Shown here: in pieces, positions 35,003-43,755 of the stretch
How the letters are laid out: every line of letters starts with the position of its first letter
Numbering within the stretch: position 1 is the first letter of the stretch
Made by a program: the position numbers and the translations under genes
Assembly (NCBI RefSeq): GCF_900105535.1
Contig: NZ_LT629779.1
Span: forward strand, 4,278,001-4,342,000
Length of the DNA stretch: 64,000 nt
Direction of reading: 5' to 3'
Origin: Pseudarthrobacter equi
Lineage (GTDB): Bacteria > Actinomycetota > Actinomycetes > Actinomycetales > Micrococcaceae
The notes under the pieces: model-generated
What the model was told of the DNA's origin: nothing
Database searches by the model: none
What the model saw: only the letters and a program-made list of their open reading frames with translations

Positions 35003-35335
35003 GTGAGGCGTTCCAAAGAGTTCGGGGGCGATTGAGCCGCTGGGCACCAGCCTGGCTGCGGGCGGCAGCCAGATCGGTGAAACGCCCCCAAAGCTAACCG
35101 AATTGAGGCAGCTCGCGGAAATAGTAATCGGCGATAGCCGGCATTTACTTTCCCTATGTCCCTGAACTGCCGCTGACAGGAAAAGGAACGCAGGAACCAC
35201 CCGGCGGCTTCGGGTATTTGCGGCATGAATGATCGATATAGAAAAAGTGCGCTTCCCCCGATGGTGGGGGTCCTCCAGAGTGGATACAGGACCTGCAGCA
35301 AACCGATAGCAGCCAGTACACAGAAGGAATTCAGC
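35003..35335. promoter_or_regulatory. 333-bp control region of the aromatic operon
   Basis: No gene seen. It holds an imperfect palindrome at 35117-35153 (GGAAATAGTAAT and ATTTACTTTCC flanking the hairpin CGGC-GATA-GCCG) and a C5/G5 hairpin at 35255-35270, just before the dioxygenase leader. The palindrome is a candidate operator for the LysR protein at 42365 or another regulator. Confidence 0.4.
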
Positions 35336-36355
35336 GTGGAAACTCCCCTCTCCCATCTTGCCCACCTTGAGATCACCACCCCCGACGTTGAAGCCTCGGC
35401 CAAGTTCTACGAGGAAAAGTTCGGAATGCGCATCATTGACCGAGTGGATGGCAACGTCTACCTGCGCTGCTGGGGCGACTACTACCGCTACAGCTTGGTC
35501 ATCACCGAAGGCCCCGAGGCCACCCTCGGCCGCATGGCCTGGCGCACCAATTCGCAGGCAGCCCTCGAAGCCGCCGCCCAGCGCATCGAAACCACCGGTG
35601 TCCAGGGCACCTGGACCGCCGGCGGCCACGGCTACGGCAAGGCCTACGAGTTCACCGGTCCCTACGGCCACCACATGCGCCTGTTCTACGAGGTGGAAAA
35701 GTTCGTCGCCGAACCCGGCTTTGAATCCATCTACCCGGACCGCCCCGAGCGCCGCAGCAGCCACGCCGCCGCCCCGCGCTTCCTGGACCACGTCACCGTC
35801 GCCAGCTCCGACGTCCGCGGCTTCGCCAAGTGGTACAACGAGGCCCTCGGCTTCCGCGTCATGGCATTCGTGGACCTGGACGAAGCTCCCATCACCGTCT
35901 TCTCGGTCCTGACCACCAACGAAAAGTCCCACGACCTCGGCGTCGTCCTGGACACCTCCAACCGCCCCGGCCGCGTCAACCACATCGCATTCTGGGTGGA
36001 TGCCACCGAGGACCTGCTCCGCACCGCGGACGTCATGATGGAAAACGGCACCCCCATGGAATACGGCCCCTCCATCCACGGCGTCGGCGAGCAGAACTTC
36101 CTCTACTTCCGTGACCCGTCCGGCATGCGCGTTGAGCTCAACTCCGGCGGCTACCGCAACTACGTTCCGGACTGGGAAGCCAACACCTGGAAGCCGTCCG
36201 AGGGTTCGAACAACTTCTACAAGAACGGCGCCATGCCCCACTCCATGACCGAGTCCTTCCCGCCTGCCGAGGGTTTCACCGCCACTGAGGAAGGTGCCTC
36301 CCCGGAAATGAAGGAAGCACTCCTGAACCCTTACGCCCAGCAGGGCCGGGGCTAA
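35336..36355 (+). CDS. Type I extradiol ring-cleavage dioxygenase (catechol 2,3-dioxygenase-like)
   Basis: 339 residues made of two tandem vicinal-oxygen-chelate domains. The Fe(II) ligands are visible in the C-terminal domain: His in LDHVTVASSD, His in RVNHIAFWVD and Glu in MRVELNSGGYRNY. It cleaves a catechol ring next to the hydroxyls. The GTG start has GAAGGA 8 bases upstream; the frame extends 37 codons further without similarity. It is the first gene of a six-gene rightward operon. Which catechol it uses cannot be told from sequence. Confidence 0.93.
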   Translation: METPLSHLAHLEITTPDVEASAKFYEEKFGMRIIDRVDGNVYLRCWGDYYRYSLVITEGPEATLGRMAWRTNSQAALEAAAQRIETTGVQGTWTAGGHGYGKAYEFTGPYGHHMRLFYEVEKFVAEPGFESIYPDRPERRSSHAAAPRFLDHVTVASSDVRGFAKWYNEALGFRVMAFVDLDEAPITVFSVLTTNEKSHDLGVVLDTSNRPGRVNHIAFWVDATEDLLRTADVMMENGTPMEYGPSIHGVGEQNFLYFRDPSGMRVELNSGGYRNYVPDWEANTWKPSEGSNNFYKNGAMPHSMTESFPPAEGFTATEEGASPEMKEALLNPYAQQGRG

Positions 36356-36361
36356 GTCACC

Positions 36362-37324
36362 ATGGATGAAACCACTTATGCACTCATCCGCTTCCAGGAA
36401 CCCGGAGACAGTAAGGCCCGCTCGGGCCTGCTCGTTGGCGACCGCGTCCTGCCGCTGGATTCGGACATCAATTCCCTGATCGAGCACTGGGACAGCATGG
36501 AAACAGAGCTGGACTCCCTCGCTGCCTCCGCAGGCGGGGACACCGGACTGGACCGCGCCGCCGTCGAAATCCTTGCACCCGTTGAGCCCGCCCAGGTCCT
36601 GCAGACCGGCGCCAACTACCGCAAGCACGTCATCGACCTGGCTGTGGCACACCGCGAGGCAGGGCAGGATGCGGAGGAAGTCCGGGCCAAGACGGCAGCC
36701 ATGATGGACAAGCGCGCGGGCCAGGGCACGCCGTACTTCTTCATCGGGCTCCCGACGGCGGTCGCTTCCGCCACGGACGACCTCACCTTGCCGTCCTACT
36801 CCACGTCCCACGACTGGGAATTGGAACTGGCGGCAGTGATCGGCAAGACAGCGTTCCGGGTGACCCCCGAAGAAGCGCTCGAGCATGTGTTTGGCTACAC
36901 GATGGTCAACGACATCACCACCCGTGAATATGTGTTCCGCAAGGACATGCCCGCCATCGGCTCGGACTGGTACCGCGCCAAGAACGCCCCCGGATTCCTT
37001 CCCACCGGCCCCCTGCTGGTGCCGGCCAAGTTCTTCGGCGATCCCCAGGACGTCCAGGTGACGCTGAAGCTCAACGGCCAGGCCATGCAGGACGAGTCCA
37101 CGCAGGACATGATCTTCGGCGTAGCCAAGCTGGTCAGCGAGGCTTCGCAGATCATGCCGCTGCGCCCGGGCGACCTGGTCCTCACCGGCAGCCCGGCCGG
37201 CAACGGCCAGCACTGGGGCCGGCTCCTCCAGGACGGCGACGTCATGGAAGGCACCATCACCGGCCTGGGCACCCAACTCATCCACTGCAAGGACGAAACC
37301 ACCACCGAAAGCAGCAAGCAGTGA
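36362..37324 (+). CDS. Fumarylacetoacetate hydrolase-fold protein 1
   Basis: 320 residues of the FAH fold. Metal-binding acids are visible in DWELELAAVIG (Glu-x-Glu) and in VNDITTREYVF (Asp). The family includes acylpyruvate hydrolases, 2-oxo-pentenoate hydratases and oxalocrotonate decarboxylases. It starts 6 bp after the dioxygenase gene and overlaps the next gene by 4 bp. It probably acts on the ring-cleavage product. Confidence 0.9.
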   Translation: MDETTYALIRFQEPGDSKARSGLLVGDRVLPLDSDINSLIEHWDSMETELDSLAASAGGDTGLDRAAVEILAPVEPAQVLQTGANYRKHVIDLAVAHREAGQDAEEVRAKTAAMMDKRAGQGTPYFFIGLPTAVASATDDLTLPSYSTSHDWELELAAVIGKTAFRVTPEEALEHVFGYTMVNDITTREYVFRKDMPAIGSDWYRAKNAPGFLPTGPLLVPAKFFGDPQDVQVTLKLNGQAMQDESTQDMIFGVAKLVSEASQIMPLRPGDLVLTGSPAGNGQHWGRLLQDGDVMEGTITGLGTQLIHCKDETTTESSKQ

Positions 37325-38355
37325 CCGCACAGGACACAGCAACCGGCACCGGGGAATCAGCCACTGATTCCACGGTTATCCGGCGTGAAGACCCGCTCGG
37401 CAGCATCCGCGCCATGGCTGCAGCCCACAACAACTGGGGCCGCTGGGGCCAGGACGACGTGCTGGGCACCCTTAACTTCATCGAAGCCGCCAAACGCGTC
37501 GAGGCCGCCGCCCTGGTCACAACCGGCGAGGCGTTCTCGCTGTCCCAGCCGTTCGACACCAACGGGCCACAGAAAGGCTGGCGCCGCCGCACCAACCCGG
37601 TCCACACCATGACGGACACCGGAGTGGACGCCGAACGCGGCAACCAGGGTTTCCCCCATGGCTTCGGTGGGGCGGACGACGTCATCGCCATGCCGTTGCA
37701 GTGCTCCACCCAGTGGGACGGACTGGGCCACATCTTCGACCAGGGCAAGGCCTGGAACGGCCGCGCCGCCGGCGACGTGGTCACCTCCGAAGGCGATCTG
37801 GTCACCGGCATCGAAACAGCGGCCGCCAAGATCGCCACCCGGGGTGTGTTGCTCGACGTCGGCCGCGCCCTGGGCCCCGAGCTGGGACGGAACGACGGCG
37901 AACTGCCGGACGGCTTCGCCATCACCCCCGAACACCTCCAGCGGACCATCGACCTGCAGGGACCCAGCTCCCAAGTGCGCCGCGGTGACATCGTGGTGAT
38001 CCGCACCGGCCAGTACACCCGCGTCCGGCGCGACGGCTGGGGCGACTACGCCGGCGGAGCCGCTCCCGGACTGTCCTTCAGCACCGCACCGTGGCTGCAC
38101 TGCAGCGAAATCGCCGGGATCGCCACCGACACCTGGGGCTTCGAGGTCCGCCCCAACGAATTCGACGGCGCGTTCCAGCCCCTCCACCAGATCGCCATCC
38201 CCAACCTGGGACTGTTCCTCGGCGAGATGTGGGATCCGGACGCTCTCGCGGAGGCGTGCGCGGCGGACGGCAGGTACGACTTCCTGCTCACCGCAGCCCC
38301 GTTACCCATCACCGGTGCGGTCGGCTCACCCGTCAACCCGATCGCCCTGCGGTAG
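37321..38355 (+). CDS. Cyclase-family (kynurenine formamidase-like) hydrolase
   Basis: 344 residues of the metal-dependent cyclase superfamily. The canonical HxGTHxDxxxH motif is altered here to QCSTQWDGLGH (about residue 123-133): two of the histidines are Gln while the Asp and last His are kept. GTG start overlaps the FAH stop (GTGA). Members of this subgroup recur in aromatic gene clusters; hydrolysis or dehydration of a ring-cleavage product or lactone is the likely role. Confidence 0.85.
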   Translation: MTAQDTATGTGESATDSTVIRREDPLGSIRAMAAAHNNWGRWGQDDVLGTLNFIEAAKRVEAAALVTTGEAFSLSQPFDTNGPQKGWRRRTNPVHTMTDTGVDAERGNQGFPHGFGGADDVIAMPLQCSTQWDGLGHIFDQGKAWNGRAAGDVVTSEGDLVTGIETAAAKIATRGVLLDVGRALGPELGRNDGELPDGFAITPEHLQRTIDLQGPSSQVRRGDIVVIRTGQYTRVRRDGWGDYAGGAAPGLSFSTAPWLHCSEIAGIATDTWGFEVRPNEFDGAFQPLHQIAIPNLGLFLGEMWDPDALAEACAADGRYDFLLTAAPLPITGAVGSPVNPIALR

Positions 38356-38416
38356 CACTCGGGTAGCTCCACTCAGAACAATCACCAGTAACGCCGTCAA
38401 TACAAAGGAGTCAGCG

Positions 38417-39541
38417 ATGGCAGCAGTACAGAACGTCGGAATCGTTGGGGCGGGAGCCGCCGGGCTGGCCGCTGCCATCCTCCTGGCCGATGCAGGAATC
38501 CGGGTGGAGATCCTGGAAAAGGCAGCCGCCCCGCAGACCCTCGGGTCCGGAATCACCCTGCAGGGGAACGCCCTCCGGGTCCTCCGGCAGCTCGGCGTCT
38601 GGGACCGGGTGGAGGCCAAGGGCTACGGGTTCAGCACCCTGGGCCTGCGCGCCCCGGACCCCAACGGCACAGTCCTGGCAGTCCTTGAGGACATCCGTAC
38701 CGGCGGCGATGACCTCCCGGCCACCATGGGCATGTACCGGCCGGACCTCACCGCCATCCTCCGCGAACGCGCCGAGCAGGCGGGCGCACGCATCAGTTAT
38801 GGCAGGAGCGTCACGGAGATAACGGACGACGGCGGGTCCGTCACCGTACGCACGGCCGATGGCACCGCCGCCAGCTACGACCTCCTGATCGGCGCTGACG
38901 GGCTGCACTCCGCCGTCCGCAAGGCGATCGGTATCGACGTCGAGCCCAGGCCCACGGGCATGGGCATCTGGCGCGCGTTCGTCGAGCGGCCTGAAGAAGT
39001 GGTCCGCACCGACCTCACGTACGGCGGCCCCTGCTTCATCGCCGGCTACTGCCCCACGGGCCAGGACACCATCTACGCCTACCTGGTGGAAAAGGCGCAG
39101 GAGCGCAAACATGAGGACGGCCCCCGCATCATGGCCGAACTCGCCGCAGCCTACGGCGGACCGTGGAACGAAATCCGCGGCAACCTGGACCACAGCGCCC
39201 GCATCAACTACACCTGGTTCACCACCCACCTGGTCGACGGACCATGGAACCGCGGCCGTACCGTCATCATCGGCGACGCCGCGCACAGCTGCCCGCCCAC
39301 AGTGGCCCAGGGCGCTGCCATGGCTTTGGAGGACGCTGCCGTCCTGGTCGAACTGCTGATCAGTGCCGACCACGTCACCGAAACCCTGTTCAAGGAGTTC
39401 ACTGACCGCCGCCTGGACCGTGCCACGGCAGTGGTCAACGCCTCGGTGCAGCTGGGCCAATGGATGCTCGACGGCGTCCGCGACGCCGATGTGCCCGGCC
39501 TGATGAACTCACTTTCCACCATGTTGAAGGACCCCGCATGA
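38417..39541 (+). CDS. FAD-dependent aromatic monooxygenase (UbiH / salicylate hydroxylase-like)
   Basis: 374 residues. The three group A hydroxylase fingerprints are visible: GxGxxG (GIVGAGAAGLAAAI, about 8-21), the DG motif (LIGADGLHSAVR, about 157) and the GD motif (VIIGDAAHSCPP, about 285). It hydroxylates a phenolic or aromatic acid ring using NAD(P)H and O2, probably supplying the catechol for the dioxygenase. ATG with AAAGGAG 8 bases upstream; its stop overlaps the next start (ATGA). Confidence 0.92.
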   Translation: MAAVQNVGIVGAGAAGLAAAILLADAGIRVEILEKAAAPQTLGSGITLQGNALRVLRQLGVWDRVEAKGYGFSTLGLRAPDPNGTVLAVLEDIRTGGDDLPATMGMYRPDLTAILRERAEQAGARISYGRSVTEITDDGGSVTVRTADGTAASYDLLIGADGLHSAVRKAIGIDVEPRPTGMGIWRAFVERPEEVVRTDLTYGGPCFIAGYCPTGQDTIYAYLVEKAQERKHEDGPRIMAELAAAYGGPWNEIRGNLDHSARINYTWFTTHLVDGPWNRGRTVIIGDAAHSCPPTVAQGAAMALEDAAVLVELLISADHVTETLFKEFTDRRLDRATAVVNASVQLGQWMLDGVRDADVPGLMNSLSTMLKDPA

Positions 39542-40614
39542 GCAACCTTTCCACGGACGCGCCGTCCCCCATCATCGACGTCCACGCGCACATCCTGCTT
39601 CCGGCCCTGCAGCAGCTGGTGGCCGAGGCCGACCCCGAGGGCTTCGGTGCCCAGCAGGGGCTGGAGGTGCGTCGCAACGGGCCCGAATCGATGGCCGCGT
39701 CAGGGAAGATGATCAAGGAGTGCTGGCCGCAGCTGACGGACCTGGACCGCCGGCTCGCTGACATGGACGCCCAGGGCGTGGAGGTGCAGCTGGTCTCGCC
39801 GTCGCCGTCGCACTTCTACTACTTCGCGGGCGAGGAACTCTCGCTCCAGCTGGCCCGTTCAGCCAACCAGGCCGTGAGGGACTTCGTGGACCGCGCTCCG
39901 GACCGACTCAACGGCCTTGGCCTGGCTCCGCTGCAGCACCCGCACCTCATGGTGGAAGCCCTGGAACACGCGGTACTGGAGTGCGGACTGCTTGGCGTGG
40001 AAATCGGTTCTTTCGCCGCCACCCCCGGCGGGGACCGGACCACGGTTGAGCTGAGCGACCCGCGGCTGGAACCGTTCTGGTCCCGGGCCGGGGAGCTGGG
40101 CGCCCTGGTCTTCCTGCACCCGTTCGGCTGCTCACTGGATGAGCGGCTGGACCGCTTCTACCTCGCCAACACGGTCTCCCAGCCCGCCGAAAACGCCGTC
40201 GCCCTGTCCCATCTGATCTTCTCCGGCGTCCTGGACCGCCATCCGGACCTCAAGGTCCTGGCCGCACACGGGGGCGGGTACCTGCCCACCACCCTGGGCC
40301 GCTCCGACCGCGCCTGGCGGGTCCGGCCCGAGGCACACGGCTGCGCCGAACCGCCGTCGTCCTACCTGAAGAAGCTCTACTTCGATTCCCTGGTGCACAG
40401 CCCGGCCGAGCTGGCGGCCCTCGTGGCTGCCGCCGGCCCGGGCCAGGTGCTGCTCGGCTCCGACTACCCCTTCGACATGGGCTCAGACCAGCCTGTGGCG
40501 GAGGTTGTCGATGCGCAGCTTCCGGCGGAAGACCAGTCCAAGGTCCTCGCCGGGAACGCCGCCGCCCTTGGCATCACCCCAGCCTCAACCCGTACCGTCA
40601 GCCACACAGCCTAA
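39538..40614 (+). CDS. ACMSD-family amidohydrolase, putative aromatic decarboxylase or hydratase
   Basis: 358 residues of the amidohydrolase-2 barrel. Zn ligands are visible: HxH in DVHAHILLP, His in LAAHGGGYLP and Asp in LLGSDYPFDMG. The family includes aminocarboxymuconate-semialdehyde, resorcylate and dihydroxybenzoate decarboxylases. Overlapping ATGA with the monooxygenase gene suggests sequential steps: hydroxylation, decarboxylation, then ring cleavage, or decarboxylation after cleavage. Confidence 0.88.
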   Translation: MSNLSTDAPSPIIDVHAHILLPALQQLVAEADPEGFGAQQGLEVRRNGPESMAASGKMIKECWPQLTDLDRRLADMDAQGVEVQLVSPSPSHFYYFAGEELSLQLARSANQAVRDFVDRAPDRLNGLGLAPLQHPHLMVEALEHAVLECGLLGVEIGSFAATPGGDRTTVELSDPRLEPFWSRAGELGALVFLHPFGCSLDERLDRFYLANTVSQPAENAVALSHLIFSGVLDRHPDLKVLAAHGGGYLPTTLGRSDRAWRVRPEAHGCAEPPSSYLKKLYFDSLVHSPAELAALVAAAGPGQVLLGSDYPFDMGSDQPVAEVVDAQLPAEDQSKVLAGNAAALGITPASTRTVSHTA

Positions 40615-40625
40615 GGAACAGATTC

Positions 40626-41624
40626 ATGGTCAAGATCGCCCGGTGGAACCACGACGGCGGGACGCAGTCCGGCTTTGTCAGCGACGGCGCCTGCCATCCG
40701 CTGCCTGCGGGCCAAGACGTGCAAACCCTGCTGGACGCCGGATTGGAGGAGACGCTGGCCATCGCCCGGCGGACCATCGGCTCCGGCGCGGCGGTTCCTC
40801 TGGCGGATGTGCAGCTGCTCGCCCCGCTGGCGCCGGCCACCATCCGCGACTTTGTTGCCTTCGAGGAACATGTTGAGGGCGTCCGGAAGAGCATCGACGG
40901 CGTCGCCGGCGTGGTGCCCGAATGGTACGAGGCGCCCACGTTCTACTTCACCAACCCGCACACCGTGACCGGCACCGGCGAGGTGATTGGGATCCCTGCC
41001 GGGTGCCTGGACCTGGACTTCGAGACCGAGGTGGCAGCCGTCGTCGGGCGTGTTCCCGGCAGCGACGGCCGGAACCTGAACGCGGATGCGGCGCACCGGC
41101 ACATCTTCGGCTACACCGTCCTCAACGACTGGTCCGCCCGGGACCTGCAGCGACGCGAGATGAAGGTCAGCCTGGGGCCGTGCAAGGGCAAGGATTTTTC
41201 CAACACCCTGGGCCCGTGGATCGTCACCGCTGACGAGTTCGAGGACCGGCATGACGCCGAGGGCTTCCTGCCCATCTCCATGTCCGTCGAGGTCAACGGC
41301 GAACTGATCGGCCAGGACCTGCTCTCCAACATGGGCTGGCCGTTCGCTGATCTGGTGGCTTATGCCTCGCAGGACTCGGTGGTTCTGCCGGGCGATGTAC
41401 TGGGATCCGGCACGTGTGGCAGCGGCTGCCTCGCCGAACTCTGGGGCAGGAACGGCGCCCAGACTCCCCCGCCACTGAAAACCGGCGACGCGGTGCGCCT
41501 GACCGTCGAAGGCATCGGAAGCATCGAAAACACCGTGGGCACCCGGCGCGAGGCCTTGACCCGGGTCCCCGCCCGCACCCGCCCCCGGAACCGGGTCGCC
41601 GCTGCGGCTCCTTCCGGAACCTAG
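40626..41624 (+). CDS. Fumarylacetoacetate hydrolase-fold protein 2
   Basis: 332 residues of the FAH fold but distinct from the first copy. Metal ligands lie in LDFETEVAAVVG and VLNDWSARDLQRREM; the GPCKGKDFSNTLGPWIVT segment resembles true fumarylacetoacetase-type members. AAGGAACAG precedes the ATG by 6 bases. Last gene of the operon. Two FAH proteins in one operon suggest two successive hydrolytic or hydration steps. Confidence 0.9.
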   Translation: MVKIARWNHDGGTQSGFVSDGACHPLPAGQDVQTLLDAGLEETLAIARRTIGSGAAVPLADVQLLAPLAPATIRDFVAFEEHVEGVRKSIDGVAGVVPEWYEAPTFYFTNPHTVTGTGEVIGIPAGCLDLDFETEVAAVVGRVPGSDGRNLNADAAHRHIFGYTVLNDWSARDLQRREMKVSLGPCKGKDFSNTLGPWIVTADEFEDRHDAEGFLPISMSVEVNGELIGQDLLSNMGWPFADLVAYASQDSVVLPGDVLGSGTCGSGCLAELWGRNGAQTPPPLKTGDAVRLTVEGIGSIENTVGTRREALTRVPARTRPRNRVAAAAPSGT

Positions 41625-41668
41625 GATCGCAACGGACCTGGCGGCGTGGGCGCTGCCCGGGGTACGGC

Positions 41669-42232
41669 TCAGGCGTCTTCCGCGGCAGCGCCAGCGGCCG
41701 GAGCCGCAGCGTCTGCGGCGAGGGCTTTCCGCCGGCGGGAAATCTGGATGGCGATGGCGGTGGGGATCGCGGCCAAAGCAGTGATCCGCATCCACGGCCG
41801 GTCCAGGACGTGGCCGGTCATCGCATCCAGGGAGTAGAGTCCGGAGCCCCCGATCGTGAAGGCGGCGGCTGCCAGGCCCAGCACGGCCGGGTACTCGAGG
41901 CCGCCTTCCTGGGCGAAGAAACCGTTCGGGGCGTGGACGCTGGCCGCTACGCCCATGGTGGTTGCGGCAGCTGCGCCGGCGGCAGGGGTGGCCAAACCCA
42001 GGGCCAGAGCAAGCCCGGCTCCTGCTTCACCTACGCCCGCAAGGACGGCGCTGGTTTTAGCGGGGCGGAAACCCATGGCGTGCATGCCCTTGCTGGTGCC
42101 TTCGACGCCTCCCCCGCCGAACCAGCCAAAGAGTTTTTGGGATCCGTGAGCCACGAGCACTCCTCCCAAAGCCACCCGGAACAGGGTCTGCGCGGCGGCC
42201 GCCGCCTCGGGGCTGGTGGTTGCATTGCTCAT
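41669..42232 (-). CDS. DoxX-family membrane protein
   Basis: 187 residues with four predicted membrane helices and the DoxX opening LFRVALGGVLVAHGSQKLFGWFGG. It ends in a basic, then Ala-rich tail. AAGGAGG lies 6 bases before the ATG. DoxX proteins are membrane redox or quinone-linked accessory proteins; the role here is not clear. Convergent with the aromatic operon and downstream of the LysR gene. Confidence 0.9.
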   Translation of the reverse strand: MSNATTSPEAAAAAQTLFRVALGGVLVAHGSQKLFGWFGGGGVEGTSKGMHAMGFRPAKTSAVLAGVGEAGAGLALALGLATPAAGAAAATTMGVAASVHAPNGFFAQEGGLEYPAVLGLAAAAFTIGGSGLYSLDAMTGHVLDRPWMRITALAAIPTAIAIQISRRRKALAADAAAPAAGAAAEDA

Positions 42233-42364
42233 AACAGTCCTCCTTGGGTTTGTTTGAGTCGCTGCACGGCTCGTTTCAGCACGAGTCTACGGCCGCGCAA
42301 CCACCCCGTTACAGGGTTGAATTATGCAAAGACCCCCGTCCGGGAGCTGGTCCATGCCATGGGT

Positions 42365-43327
42365 CTACGGGGTACCCGCCGCGTGGATGGCCACGGGATG
42401 GGCGTTGACTGGGAAGAGTTCCTGCAGCCGGCCGCATGAACGCTGGACCACGGACCGCAGCCAAAGGCTTGCCGGGTCCTCCGTCTGGGACGGATGCCAG
42501 TACATGGCCTCCACCAGGGACGCCTCGGTCCCGTCTGCAAATTCCAGGACCGCGATATTGGCGCCGCGCCCGGCGCGTGCGGCCAGCATCCGCGGGACCA
42601 GCGCCACAAGATCCGTCCCCTCCACCAGCAGCGGCAGGGACAGGAACCCGGCCACCACGGCGGCCACCCGGCGCTGCAGGCCCAGCGACTCGAAGAGTTT
42701 GTCCGCCGGGGTGCTGACGCCCTCACCGAAGTACCCGACGGCGTGGGGCACCGCGATCAGGTCTGCCGGTGTGAGCCGGGGCTGCTGAAGCAGGGGATTC
42801 CCGGCGTCCGCGACCACCACAAAGCTGTCCCGGAAAAGCTGCCTGCTGGCACCCTGCATGTGGTACCCGGTGGGTCCCACCAGAAGGTCGATCTTCGAGT
42901 AGTCGGCCAACTGGCCCTGGATCCCGGATTTGGAGGTGGGCATGAAATCCACTGACACACCGGGAGCCTCATCACGGAGGATCCCCCGCAGGGGGCCAAC
43001 AATCAGCGCGGCGGCGTAGTCCGAGGCGGCGATGATGAATTCCCGCTCGCTGGTGCCGGGGTCGAAGCCTGACCGCACCCGGGTGGCCCGCTGGATGTGC
43101 AGCAGGGCTTCATCAACCAGCGGGACCAAGGATTGCGCAAAGGGCGTGAGGTCATAGGTGCGGCCGTTGCGGACGAGGAGTTCGTCGTCGAAATGCCGCC
43201 GGAGCCTCGCCATCGCCGCGCTGGTGGCTGGCTGGCTGAGCTGGAGCCGTTCCGCCGCCCGGGAGATGTTCTTGAGCTCCAGGAGGACCTGCAAAGGGGG
43301 CAGCAGGTTCAGGTCCAGGTTCTTCAT
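42365..43327 (-). CDS. LysR-type transcriptional regulator
   Basis: 320 residues. HTH near residues 5-62 (LNLLPPLQVLLELKNISRAAERLQLSQPATSAAM region). The start at MKNLDLN (43327) is preferred by family alignment; a GTG two codons earlier is possible. Similar in type to the LysR at 28906. It is likely to regulate the aromatic operon or the DoxX gene, both adjacent. Confidence 0.9.
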   Translation of the reverse strand: MKNLDLNLLPPLQVLLELKNISRAAERLQLSQPATSAAMARLRRHFDDELLVRNGRTYDLTPFAQSLVPLVDEALLHIQRATRVRSGFDPGTSEREFIIAASDYAAALIVGPLRGILRDEAPGVSVDFMPTSKSGIQGQLADYSKIDLLVGPTGYHMQGASRQLFRDSFVVVADAGNPLLQQPRLTPADLIAVPHAVGYFGEGVSTPADKLFESLGLQRRVAAVVAGFLSLPLLVEGTDLVALVPRMLAARAGRGANIAVLEFADGTEASLVEAMYWHPSQTEDPASLWLRSVVQRSCGRLQELFPVNAHPVAIHAAGTP

Positions 43328-43508
43328 ACCCACAGGTTATCCGCGCCCCGCATCCGCATAGACCGAGCGCCTCCTCAGCCATCTTCCGGACCGCCTTCCC
43401 CGCGCCCCGGGATGCGTAAGTAGCATCTGGGTGATTGGAGTGCCCCCAACCCGCAGAAGGGTGGCGGCCACCCTTTCGCAGCGGCACTCCCCCGCCGAAA
43501 ATTGCTGC

Positions 43509-43646
43509 ATGGATGCTCAGGAAATGGAGCGGGTGTGGCATGGAAGCCACCGGAAAGGCCAAGCCAAGATGTGGCAGCTGGCCTTCGTCTGGTGCGTCCT
43601 TGGCCTCGTGTCGATTTCGGTACTCATGACGTCCCTGCCGCTGTAG
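43509..43646 (+). CDS. Possible small membrane protein, 45 aa
   Basis: MDAQEMERVWHGSHRKG followed by one hydrophobic helix (WQLAFVWCVLGLVSIS). Charged soluble head plus a single helix is a plausible small membrane protein. There is no clear ribosome site. A palindrome (AAGGGTGGC-G-GCCACCCTT, about 43455-43473) lies upstream. Confidence 0.35.
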   Translation: MDAQEMERVWHGSHRKGQAKMWQLAFVWCVLGLVSISVLMTSLPL

Positions 43647-43755
43647 CGGGGACGCCCGGCACCACCAGGGCCCGGCCGGAGAGCTGCACTGCAGCCCACC
43701 CCGGCGGGGCCCCTTTTGTGGGTATGTGTTGGAGCGACCTTCCTGGCGAGCCCGG

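Noticed and set aside
34733..37342. An 869-codon open frame on the minus strand opposite the dioxygenase and FAH genes
   Set aside because: Most of it is the antisense shadow of well-supported high-GC genes and has no recognisable domains. Only the terminal part outside those genes (34733-35002) is kept as a possible small gene.
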